Shown: positions 29,570-46,237 of the stretch, piece by piece
How the letters are laid out: every line of letters begins with the position of its first letter
Position numbering within the stretch: position 1 is the stretch's first letter
Assembly: GCF_030265065.1 (NCBI RefSeq)
Contig: NC_080410.1
Coordinates: 22,426,898-22,490,897 of the forward strand
DNA: 64,000 bases
Reading direction: 5' to 3'
Source of the DNA: Corythoichthys intestinalis
Taxonomy: Eukaryota; Chordata; Actinopteri; Syngnathiformes; Syngnathidae
The notes under the pieces: generated by a model
The model's input: only the letters and a program-made list of their open reading frames with translations
Databases searched by the model: none
What the model was told of the DNA's origin: nothing
Position numbers and translations under genes: made by a program

Positions 29570-30808
29570 GATTCTTCATTAAAGTTTAATTTTGGAAGAA
29601 CATTGAAGCCAAGTAGGATTAAAAACTGTCAAACTTCTGAGAACTTTTGTTATGAGAATCGTTAAACGTGATTTAAAACATTGCCAGTACTGTTACTAAA
29701 ACTTTTATAACATTTTGACCTCTGAGACATTTATTTCCATGTCCAATATTTTTTATGTGAAACTTCGTAAACGTGGTGCCCTTGACAACAAACCGCCGGC
29801 CTTATGTGTAATAATCCCGTTCAACCACAGGAATGCCGGGCACGTCCGGCGAAGGCCCATTGCTGCGTTGCTTTCCAGCATCCGTTGCTTGGTATACATG
29901 GCAGCCAATGCGGAAGGAAGGTGTTCACAGGCCTTGGATGGGCTTACTTGAGGAATTGCTTAAGAATAACAAGAGCAGTAAGCAGGGTATGAGATGCCCA
30001 CTTGCGCTGACTACCTTCACTGCTGATTCGTATTAGCCTCCTGGCGGAATGTGGGGAATTTTGGATGCACGAGAGGCAGCGGCTCTACCAAGCCACTCTG
30101 CTATGCCTGCTTTATTTTCCTTGTATCACGTTTCAAGGACTGGCTGGATTTACAAGGATCACCCCCCTTCCCCTTACTGTTACATCCCCCCTCAGCTGTT
30201 TAGTCTGAGGCTGTTTTTCGCAGTCATCATTTTATTCCATCATCTTATCGAACTTTGTGACTAGGATGGCGTAGTCTCGTAGGCCTCATGCACTTGAATG
30301 TAACACACATCATCTCTAATAGTCAACATGCAACGTACTCCAGAAAAAAACAAAATTGGCCCACTTTCAGAGGTACATGAAAGGTTGAAAAGTTTTAATT
30401 CATGTTTTATTTTTTGTTTGTTTGTTTACACTGATAACTCATACCAATGCAAGTGGTGGGTAAGTCAATTTTGTCGTTTTTAAGTTATGATGCAAAGGCT
30501 GACTGCATTTGACACTTGTAAAAAATAGAATGTTTAAAAACGCAAGTATTAAAGTATACATAGCTTTGCTTTTTAATCGTCCACGTTTGACAGTTTAAAA
30601 TTATTTTAATTTTGGATTTTCACATTTCATGTCCTGCCACAATTGGGATTTTTGGACCTTGGCTGAAGTCCGTCAAGTTTAGGTCTTCTCAAATTGTGGT
30701 ACGAACGACCTTTTCGAATCCACTACAATATTTTTAATTAAAGCCTTTGATGCCCGTACTTACATTTTAAAAATATACATGAAAAAGCATTGAGGGAATA
30801 CCTAAGTA
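29570..30808. other. no gene recognised
   Basis: Contains a less AT-rich block (29780-30260) with several short ORFs of 60-78 codons in overlapping frames. None shows a domain or splice logic. Confidence 0.4.
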
Positions 30809-31351
30809 AAGTGGAACCTCTACTTATGAACGTCTCTACATACAGAATTTTCAGGTTAAGACACACCTCAACGGGAAAGTACAGTACTGCCTCTTGCTAC
30901 CAAAGAAATGTCAGGATACAAAAGGCAAAATAAAGTATGGCCGGTACTCGCAGCTCCCAGAGTTTACTGCTCTACCATTGGTTATTGCCTAGCATTTCTT
31001 GCATCAAATTGCCTAAGAGGGACGTCTACTGTCTGTGTGTATTCCAACATCCTCTATATTCGCCCCTCATGTTCCGACAGCTTTACATGAGTGTATTAAC
31101 ATGTATTCTTTATTTTGATTTTTTATATTATGCACAACTCTGATTTCATATTTATTGTGCAAGAGTAACATGTAACATGTATTTGTTACATGTTTTGATG
31201 TACTTTTATGCATTATGAAAGATTTATGTCTGAATTTTGGGGGGCTTGGAGCAGATAAGGGCATTTACATGGAAAACGCATCTCTACTTAGACTTTTCAA
31301 GTTACGAACCTACTTCCAGAACCAGTTAATTTGTAAGTAGAAGTACCACTG
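30809..31351. mobile_element. TA-flanked MITE
   Basis: Ends AAGTGGAACCTCTACTTATG and, inverted, CAGTGGTACTTCTACTTACA, bordered by TA. This is a very common fish end motif. Confidence 0.7.
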
Positions 31352-31869
31352 TACATGTATAATAATAACCATAAACAAAATATAAAAAATTAAATTGAAA
31401 AATGAAACCAACAATTGGAAAATCCTAAATGAATAAAATTAAAAATAAAAAGAAGTATATTATTAAAAAATATGTAATTCTAATATTAAAAAATAAATCA
31501 AAGTAAAAGATTTAAAAGGAAACTTAAAAAAAAAAAAAATTCACAGCAGAAGGATAATTGGACGTCTAGCATTACCATTGGCACTGAAAGAGAAATGTTA
31601 ATTCAGGCATCAAGAGGTTACACTACAAAAGATTAACAGAATGTTTTAGATTACCCGCCACAAATTTAACAGCAGGGTTCTAATGCAAACATCTAGATAC
31701 ATCAATGCCAACCAATGAGTCAAATTAATTGGATGCCTATTCTTGTCAGTGGCAGGCAATGTGTTAAGGTAGTACAGGTAATTGAGTACTGGTACTGCAG
31801 TATAGTAAAATGTTTGTGAATCACTGGTCTTGTTTATTTACATAGCCCATGCAAGTCATGATGAGGCCA

Positions 31870-32246
31870 TACAGAGGGCTTGGATAAAATAATGAAGACA
31901 CCTTTAAAAATCAAAATTAAATAAAATTATGGTGTAGGTACGCCTTTTGCAGCAATTACAGACTCAATTCTCTGAGGTATTAATTCATGCAACTTGTGAA
32001 TTTAAAGGAATTTTAAACCATTATTCAGTTGGAATACCCTCTAACTCTTTTAGAGACAATGGCAGTGGAAATCGTCGTCTTAACTGAATCTCTTGAAAAC
32101 TGATTGTAAATGCTCAATAATGTTGAGGTCTGGGGATTGTGCCTCAACTTCATGAGAATGTTCCTCAAGCCATTCTTTAACAATTATCTTCAATGATTAT
32201 GATGCCAAAATGTTAGGAGTTTCCATTATTTTTTCCAACCCCTGTA
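31870..32246 (-). mobile_element. Tc1-derived element, 377 bp, both ends kept
   Basis: Ends TACAGAGGGCTTGGATAAAA and, inverted, TACAGGGGTTGGAAAAAATA. The minus strand retains VKEWLEEHSHEVE and QSPDLNIIEHL, the C-terminal third of a Tc1 transposase. The N-terminal two thirds are deleted and later codons have drifted. Confidence 0.8.
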
Positions 32247-32463
32247 TTTTGTGGACAATCAACAGTGCACAAGACGTCACAATGAACTCCTCACCTGAGT
32301 GGTCATTCCCACCTGCGATGACAGGTGTCGTCGTCGTGTTGCACGCATTCTCATCACTCAGTGATTGACAGTTCTCCAGCAGAACAATAAAACAAACCAA
32401 AAGGTCACGTGTGGGATGGTTAGATTGGACGTGTTGCTTCAGAGGTTCTCCATGTACTGACAT
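32247..32463 (-). other. unrecognised ORF segment, possible exon
   Basis: Minus-strand reading frame MSVHGEPLKQHVQSN.. RDLLVCFIVLLENCQSLSDE.. TTTTPVIAG, with a possible donor GCAG/GTGGGA after VIAG. It runs into the end of a Tc1-derived element at 32246. Composition looks protein-like but no domain is recognised, and its phase does not join the ORF at 32768-32885. Confidence 0.2.
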
Positions 32464-32767
32464 GTTGGGAAAATATGGAAATTTTACTGTGTATAAACAT
32501 CTGGAGATGCACAGTTGACTTAATTAGTGTCGTGGAATCCATTTCGGAGCAAAAAAAAAAAAAAAACATGGAGGAAGGGAACCCGAGTAGGGTCAAAACT
32601 TCAAAACTCGTCCAACTTCAGCTCGTTTCCGATTCAATCAAACGACAAACTTGTCTAACCCTCGGCACGGTACAGTTAGTCTATCATAGCTTTCAACGAC
32701 CAAAACAAAACATAAAATCCTTTCCTACTGCAAGCGACTACCTCCAACTTCCTGACTGACAGAAAAA

Positions 32768-32885
32768 AGGCATTTCACCACCGGAACTCGTTTCTTAGCT
32801 TCCAAAGCATACTGGAAAAAGAGCCCGCCATATTCATGTCCTTGCTCTCCAAATGCCGCAACATCTTGTCGTCCAAATAGTCCAT
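32768..32885 (-). other. exon-like ORF or 5'UTR exon, unrecognised
   Basis: Just downstream of the CpG-rich island a minus-strand ORF reads MDYLDDKMLRHLESKDMNM and ends NEFRW near a possible donor, CGGTG/GTGAAA. No family is recognised. It could be a MAP3K3 5'UTR exon with a chance ORF, or the first exon of a small unknown gene. Confidence 0.2.
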
Positions 32886-32934
32886 AAAACGTACTTTAAT
32901 CCTGAAATGATTAGCTATTCAGCAACAAAATTAG

Positions 32935-33022
32935 CGCCATGGATCGACGGGAGCGCGCAGACATTAAATGTGTGACCGCGGGAACGCGCGCCATCGTCTG
33001 GGCGGACCAATGTGACGTAGAG
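32935..33022 (-). promoter_or_regulatory. candidate promoter upstream of MAP3K3
   Basis: A short CpG-rich island in AT-rich surroundings. On the minus strand it carries TACGTCAC (CRE-like) next to ATTGG (inverted CCAAT, NF-Y-like), then GC-rich sequence with GCGCGC and CCGCGG. It lies 4.3 kb upstream of the MAP3K3 ATG exon and could drive a 5' non-coding exon of that gene. It could equally drive an unrecognised minus-strand gene (see 32768-32885). Confidence 0.35.
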
Positions 33023-33185
33023 TTGCCTTGAACTCGGAAATGACACTTCATTTGTATTTCTTTGCATTTCACAGTTTTGTATTCGTTTTGTTGTATGTGT
33101 GTGTTTGTTTAAAGAAATAAATAATATGTATATATTTTTAAAAACACTTAATTTGTAAATACATTGACTCGTGTACAGTATTATA

Positions 33186-34712
33186 CAAGGGCATAGGTTT
33201 GGTCTCAACATTGGTAGGGACGATATTACAGCATAACCTGTATGTACACTTTTTGCTTGGGATGGAACATTAATAAGACCAAACAGATTGGGTGAACGAG
33301 GGTCAGCAGAGGCGTCGCATCTCATTAGGCAAACCAGGCAGTTGCCTAGGGCCCCCAGCGGGCCAACAGATTTAGCACACGCAGCTTTACTGCACTGTCG
33401 CAGCGACAAGTGCGACAGTGCCAATGAAAGCCTCGTGTTTGAGTTCCCTGAAGGAGCCCCTTCACTCGCTCTAGACTCCCCCCGCCCCTCCCTCACGTGA
33501 CTCAGAGTGAGAATGAGTGGCGATTTGGCTTTTTATTTGGCGTAGATCCAAAATGAAGAGAAGTTATCCTTCTGGAAGCGACAAAAGAAAGACAAAAAAG
33601 CAGAAGAGGAGAAAAGGAAGCAAGACAGCGGTGAGTGTACTATGTTACTGTAATTTTTTGTCCTAATGTAGTACAAGCCGGGCACTTTGAGTGTCCTAAA
33701 AAGCGATCTATGTGACCGAGACGTTATTATACTTTTATCAAATATGCTATTGGTCCAAGTCCAACTGTCCCCCTTACTTGCACACGCTCGAAGGGCCCAT
33801 GTTGCTTGTCGCCTGGGGCCCCCGGGGACCCTTGCTATGCCTCTGGGGGTCACGGTTACATTTCTCACGAAAATGAACCTAATTAATTGATATGCTAAAT
33901 CAGGGGTGCTCATAACGTCGATCACGATCGACCGGTCAATCGCAAAGCTAGTGTGGGTAGCTCGCGGCATGCCCCCCAAAAAACACTTTTTAAAAAAAAA
34001 AAAAATACATGATAAATTATGATTGTTGTTTGTATGTTGTGTTGTGTGAGCTACATATGAGGTTATGCAGCACCCCTGTCTCTCTCTAAGGACTAAGCAG
34101 CTTCTTTCTAATGTTTTTCTAGTTCCATAGTTTCCAGCAGAGATCACTACAGAGTTCTCACAGTTTATTTAATGTTAACAGTAGAAAACACAAAGAGAAG
34201 GACACTTCTCTTGAAGCAACTTCCTACTTGAGTTTTTCAGGTTAGCAAGTTCACACAGTTTAATGTTATGCTAACACTGATTCAGGTTGGAAAATTAGCT
34301 AAATTAATGGTGTGTTCCCCACTTCCAAAACAATGATGTCTTTTTACATTTCTAACAATGGCTCCTGCTGGCTGTAAAAAAAAAACTTCTCATATCTGTA
34401 ATGTGCATGTGTGTGAGGGTCAAGTCATTAGCCAATCAAATGTGCATTTAGGAGGAAAAAAATGGACCGGCACGTTCAGCAAGTGAAAAGATGTACATGT
34501 AAATCTAAACATAATGAAAATAATTCACTTAATAAGGGTGGGGTCTATTACGACAATTAAAACATATGGGAAGACAATACAAATAACTTACATAACTGAA
34601 GTCATTACATAACGCAAATAAGGTTGCTTAATAATTGGTGGGGACAATTTGAGCTTCCTGAAAAGTTGGTGGTGTTTTGTCCCAACCGTCCCTATGCAAA
34701 CCTACGCCCTTG
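33186..34712. mobile_element. hAT element, 1527 bp, hosting other MITEs
   Basis: Exact 8-bp duplication GTATTATA (33178-33185 and 34713-34720). Ends CAAGGGCATAGGTTTGGTC and, inverted, CAAGGGCGTAGGTTTGCATA. Nested inside are 33307-33845 and the left end of another hAT MITE at about 33903 (CAGGGGTGCTCATAACGTCG). Confidence 0.88.
33307..33845 (+). mobile_element. hAT element remnant with transposase N-terminal exon
   Basis: Ends CAGAGGCGTCGCATCTC and, inverted, CAGAGGCATAGCAAGGGTCC. Near-matching flanks GGGTCA at both sides. The plus strand at about 33553-33631 reads MKRSYPSGSDKRKTKKAEEE then KRKQDS, followed by AGCG/GTGAGT, as in the first exon of TTF-type hAT transposases. Confidence 0.7.
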
Positions 34713-35229
34713 GTATTATATGCATTATGTGCATATATTACAGTAAATGCCTGCTTAAGGACTATGGATGTAAATGAGCAGCTTTTGGATGTGTCTAATA
34801 GATGTTCGTCAATGTGCACTGTCCCTATTAAAAAAAACAGATTTACAATGTTCTCTTGTAAAACCTTCTGGAATCGGAATAACAATATTTCATTTGTCAA
34901 ATAAATGCAACTGCAGCAGTGGCGGTTCTAGGATTTTTCGTAAACAGGGGCGAAGAGGGCCCACATGTAACCCTCAGAGGCCAAGTATTGCTGTTATCTT
35001 TGTTCGGTGTTTGTTTTGGTCAATATGCAGATTATCTTGCATGTGGCGGTAAAAACATATTTGCTTGACACTGTCAAGCAGAGATGGACCAGTAAAGTTT
35101 GTAACAATTCGTATTTAATCATACTGTGTGCAAGTAATGATACAACACATGGAACAATAATTTTAATCACTTTTTTGAAAGCCATTCTAAACACGTAAAG
35201 CAGCAATAATATTTTAACATACTCTAGAA

Positions 35230-36999
35230 TAGGCCTGAACCATATTGAAAAAAAATGTCATTGCTATTTTTTTTTAAAACGAATAATTTCCACCAGATAA
35301 CTTGAATAGCTGTTCGGATAGGCTTGAACGATATTCCAAAAAATGAACACTGCGGTATATTTTGCCAATGCTCCACTCTCTCTGCATTTGTTGCACTTTT
35401 TTTTCTGAATGTGCAAAAGCACAAAACCCACACCCACATTTTTCAAAATGTAAATTACTTTTAAACAAGAATAACGTAAAAACATGCTTGTCTTTATTAA
35501 ATGCTTCATTGAGTGAGTCCACTCAAATTCAGTTGTGCTGCAGACAACAGCCTCTCACTTACACAATAAATGAGTTGCCACAGCACACTTCAGACTGGGT
35601 TATCACTAGTGTGTAAGAAGCTTAACAATGAAAACCACATTTGTGCGTTGATCGTAGAGCTACCAAGCATAGGCGGGGTTTGACTTTTGGGGCAGGGGGG
35701 CACAACATGTTGATGACCCCAAAACGCAGCGTCAGTAATAAAATTATCTTATAAGAATATTTATAATAAGTTGAATATGAGCGTTTACCGTTTCCCATCA
35801 TTCTTGAGGGGAATTCTAAATCAGGCTGCTTAGGACAGCTATACTTTTCACCAAGATCTTCATCTGAATATGGTACACCCGCCAGTGTTGTCCCAATGTA
35901 GTTACCCCAATCAAAAATTGTATCCACTGGGCGGAGCCACTGCGCTGCATTGATTTGCTTGATTTCCATGTTTTGCTGATGTAGTTATCTACAAGATTTT
36001 AAAACATGGCCCATCCATCAAAAAAAAAAAAAAAAATTCTGTCGTATAACGTAACATACGTACTGAACGTAAAAAAGGAAACGCTTTACTGTTTTACTCA
36101 TAGGATGACCTATAACTGTTATTACTGTAATTCAAGTCCTGTAAGGATTTTCTCCAATTTAATAAACGTCGTCTGAAATATGGTGCTTTTCTGGCTTCAT
36201 TTAGGTTAAGTTGACATAACTGAAAACTAATGCGTGTGTGCGCTCCCGCGGCCATGGAATACAATTTTTGACGGAGGTAACTACATTGGCAAGACACCGG
36301 TGGTGGCACTGTTGTACAATTAGCGTCTTTAGTGGGGCAAATTGAAACTCCGTTCAAAATTTTGGCGGTGCTCTCTGGCGTTTCATTGTCCACATTTTCA
36401 ACCCTTGGTTCTTGCTCAGTAGTTGTCGCTTTTGAACGCTTAGGTTTGCAAAAAAAATTACATATATCCATCTTGCCTCTTCGGTCCTCTGGTGGTTTTG
36501 GCTGAGCAAAGCAAATTACTGTCCGATCTGTCCGAAAAATAATTTTCAGCCATTATAAAAATATCTTTGTTCGTTTCATTTTTGTTGTCTGTTTTATTGC
36601 TTTACAACTTTTAGAGACAATATTTTACTGGAAAACTTAAATTTTAAAATCATATCGGAAAGTCAATTACACGCAATGACACTTTTCGGCCAACAGGGGG
36701 CCCTGGCCTGCCCTTAAACTGTGTATGCTACAGAGTCTTCTCTGGCCAGTTCAAAGCTACAAACAAGTTAATCATTGATAAATTTAAGTACTAAACACCA
36801 GCTGCACTTCTGACAAAGAAAAACAGTTTGGTCGCATTGCTTAGCAAGAGGGATAGTGAGAGGCTATACTGTATGAGCATGAATCGGAAAAAAAGTATGC
36901 GTGTTTAAGAAATTAAAATATCACACGTCCTTGTGATGCGAATATTGCGCGTCTGCATAACACGATGACGATGTTCAAACAATATATCGTTCAGGCCTA
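35230..36999. mobile_element. hAT element, outer member of a nest
   Basis: Exact 8-bp duplication CTCTAGAA (35222-35229 and 37000-37007). Ends TAGGCCTGAACCATATTG and, inverted, TAGGCCTGAACGATATAT. A second end-like motif, TAGGCTTGAACGATATTCC, lies at about 35318. A 1060-bp hAT element of another family sits inside. Confidence 0.9.
35668..36727 (-). mobile_element. hAT element with TTF-type transposase remnant, nested
   Basis: Ends CATAGGCGGGGTTTGACTTT and, inverted, CATACACAGTTTAAGGGCAG. Flanks CTACCAAG and CTACAGAG form an imperfect duplication. On the minus strand are MDICNFFCKPKRSKATTTEQ (from 36471) and, later, DWGNYIGTTL with CPKQPDLEFPSRMMGNGKRS (35622-35969), the N-terminal and TTF zinc-finger parts of a hAT transposase. 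The catalytic region is absent. Confidence 0.8.
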
Positions 37000-37322
37000 C
37001 TCTAGAAACAACATTCTCTCGCACTTCAGAAAAGGATTCACCGATTGCCATGGTTTGTGCTAATATGGGAACAGGTGCACTTCAGGGGCCATTCAAATTA
37101 GAAGGGGGACTGCCCGTAGTTGCCGTTGGGTAGTCAGAAAATGAAATGTAATACTTCAATTCCTCATAGTTACTTCAATCAAATCTTCAATGTCTTCAAT
37201 CTGATTGCAAAACCAAATATTTAGCGACATTAAATGTACTCTTTCATGTATACACCTTGTAGTTTAAATGTAATAAGTAGAAAAAAAATGTAAGCGCACG
37301 GGCGCACACACAGAGAGCCAAT

Positions 37323-37388
37323 CAGTGAAAAATGATTGAATTTGCAATTGCATAGCAGTGAAAAATGATTGAATTTGCAGTTGCATAA
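37323..37388. repeat. 33-bp tandem duplication
   Basis: Two copies of CAGTGAAAAATGATTGAATT followed by TGCA[A/G]TTGCATA. Confidence 0.85.
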
Positions 37389-38089
37389 TCTAAAACCCCC
37401 AAATGCGGGCTATAATGAAGTAAAACTCTGATTCGAATGATTAAAATCAACACCAGCATTTTATTTTTCCATCCAAAAGCATTAAAAAAAAAAAAAAAAC
37501 ACGACAAATGCTCAAAAACATATCGAGGCATAGAATAAAGGGCGTTTTAAGTGTAAATAAAAAGCATTTCTATAAAAAAAATAATTAAAAAAATTAAAAA
37601 AAGAGGGAAGAGGAAGACCACAAAGTGGAGTCCAAGCGTTCTTTTGCTATAAGGCCACCTCAATCCACAGGTAAAGTGTGTGTGTAACGTTTAAAAAAAA
37701 AAAAAAAAACATTCTCAAAAATAGGCGTATGTTTGAAAATAGTAGTCCACAAGAACAAAACGACAGATTTAACGTTTTTGAAAACTTCTGTCATCAACCA
37801 CCTGAACAGAGAGATTGTTCACAGATGTACCTTGGTGAGTGACAACCAACCAAAAAGTAAAGACACATTTTTCCACATACAGTATAACAATTTTGATTTT
37901 AAAGCATTTAAGATTTTAAAACTCATCACACAAACATATGTAACAATAGAGTTAGAAATATTGTACATTTTGTGGAGGCGTGAGTTGAGTGGGAATGTGG
38001 CATGAGTAGTCCGTTTTTGAAAAGGCATGATAAGGACATAAGTCGAAGAAGGTTCTAAGGCTTCTCTTAAAAATGCAAATATCAATCTA

Positions 38090-38095
38090 TTTATT
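38090..38095 (-). terminator. candidate LIMD2 poly(A) signal
   Basis: AATAAA on the minus strand about 1.24 kb past the LIMD2 stop, compatible with a 3'UTR of about 1.2 kb. No other support. Confidence 0.25.
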
Positions 38096-39333
38096 GGTCA
38101 CAGCATGCTCGATTCACAGTAATAAAATTAACCGAGTCATTCAAGTGTCAGTGAAGTACCTAAAATGTGGTTTCTTTTTGTCGTCACACCACAAAATACA
38201 TTAAAATGCTATTTCATTGTCGGTCAATCGAAATGGATACCGCAAACTGAGGCAACTTTGTCTAAAAGGCATTTTTTTTAAAAATGTTGAAATTTACTAT
38301 ACTTTCTCAGACGAGCCAGCGTGTGAGCAGCAGGGGGCGCTCTGCACTGGCTGTCAAACATGCAGCATGCACGATTCATTTCAGAAAGGGGGCACCACTT
38401 CATCAAGGAATAGGTCCAGGTGCCAACAGATTAGGGAATTATATTTATCCATCCATGCCTGCCACGTACAATGACGCGCAGAAACATTAAATGCTTTCCC
38501 ACTAACACCTTGCATTTAGTGACATTTTGTCATTTGTTGTCCTGTGACTTTCCTATTGTAAAATATGCAACTAGGCTTAATGAAGATTGGCACACACTAG
38601 TGGTTGGGGAGAGTAACGGAAAGGAATTTTACATGATTGTAATGGTTCAAATGACAAGTGTCACAAAGGTGGGGGGTTTCGGCAAACTCGAGGTCGGTGG
38701 AGAGTGGAGGGTATTCACGAATCACAAAAACTACAGCGCTATGTACAGAGAAATTCACTAAAGAAATGACCCAAGTGCTTGGAAATGAAATAAAACCAGT
38801 AACTTCGACATTATAGGCCGATCCAGTGGTTTAAAATAAGGCTGTTGGGATACACTCGTAGCGACCACATTTTACAAAGGTCGACACTTTAAAAAATAAT
38901 GAGAATGAGCCACACACACACACACACAAGAGAAATACGATAAAACATGCGAGGTAATGTTACAGTACCCTGTTCGATCCCCCTTCAAGCGCTCCAGATT
39001 GCTGCGGTTTGTTATTCTAACATTTTTGTACAAAATCCTTGGGTCACACTGCCAATAAAGAGCCTGGGATAGTTGACCTGAGTGTGTGTGTGTAAAAGTG
39101 TGCCTGCTGACGTGATTAAATGGGTGCAAATCACTCATAATAAACAATAAGAAATAAAAGAATTGTATCGTCGAACCCCTCGCCATAGCCAAGAAGGCCT
39201 TTGGTCACAATCAACTCGTTTGGATAAACTTAATAACAACAAAAAAATGGTGTAAATTATGGCCAGTTAAAAAGAATTGTTTGGGAAAAAAAAAAGCTTG
39301 TGGGCGATCATGTCACCATTTTTTTGTTTGCTT

Positions 39334-45076
<5,743 letters not shown>

Positions 45077-45100
45077 ACAAGGCGAATCAAAAAGTTAAGC

Positions 45101-46237
45101 GCCCCTCAGTGACCAAAATGTTAATTTATTACATAATTAAAAATAATAAGTAGCGTATTATCAAAGAATATGGATGTTCCTCATGATCACAAGATTGTTT
45201 GGAGTTACTCGGAACACAGTCTTCCGAAATAACCTTGTGTCATGAGCCACATGCTCCTATACAAAGTCTGAAGAGGACATTATTTGATGACATGGAGCAG
45301 CCTGTCCTGGTACTGAAAGGCCGAGGAGCATCAAAGTGGGACAAGAGTAAATAACCGCAGGTCTTAACTTGTCTGATTAAATTGGTTTTCTTACGTAAGC
45401 TCATTTCATCCACACAGCCTTGGCTGTGAGCTGTGATGGAATACTTTATAGGAAGAACCCAATCTCAACCTCACAGTTATGTTTGTGAGTTTGTTCAATT
45501 GGGTTGTTTTATCACAAGAAGCTGCAGACACACGCATAGTTGTTTACCTTGGACCGCTGAACTGGTTTCTCCTCTGTGTTTCTGGTTTCCTGAGAAAGCA
45601 TTTGAAAGATATACGTCAGTTTAAGAGCAAGGTATGTTCTCACGATGCCCTTATTACTCCTTACGAATACCTGCTCGTTCCCCTCCTGACTCCATTTGCC
45701 TTTTTGCACCCATGTGAGAGGATATACTAAGTCTGGATGCTCATGTGACACCGACAGGGGAACGTTCAGTCTAACGCTGCTGGCCTCAACCTCACAACCA
45801 CAGCCATTCACGATCTAATGCATGTTACTTGAGATGCACAGATTGACATTTTTACAGAGTGAGTAAAAGTACTTAAATTTCCGTACTCGTTGAATTCCCT
45901 GTAGACCTGCTACAGAGACCTCTGAGATTGTATACATATACCCCAGGCAGAATAAAGCATGTGGTCAGTTACAAGTGTCATCTGTTTCTGCTATCTGAAA
46001 GGTTTATGTCAGGCTTGTTAAGTGGTGTTGATGTTATGGTTTCTTTAACTTTTTAAGTATCAGCAGCACTGACAATGATATTGGTGTGTCGCTAGACAAA
46101 ACACATATAAACATCTAACCATGTCGACATAACACACACAAGTGTGTGAAACACAGTACCTTGTCTGTAACCTTTAATACCGTGGCTGTAAAACTCACCG
46201 AGTTGCAAATGTGAAAGCAACATACACAGACCTAATA
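45101..46237. other. no gene recognised
   Basis: Short ORFs (up to 99 codons) on both strands overlap each other and show no domain. Likely LIMD2 upstream region or 5' intron. Confidence 0.4.

Noticed and set aside
29720-30300. Less AT-rich block as a possible conserved exon or element
   Set aside because: No open frame with splice sites and no recognised motif; conservation cannot be judged without other genomes.
45433-45811. ORFs on both strands upstream of LIMD2
   Set aside because: Mutually overlapping, no domain, composition like surrounding DNA.
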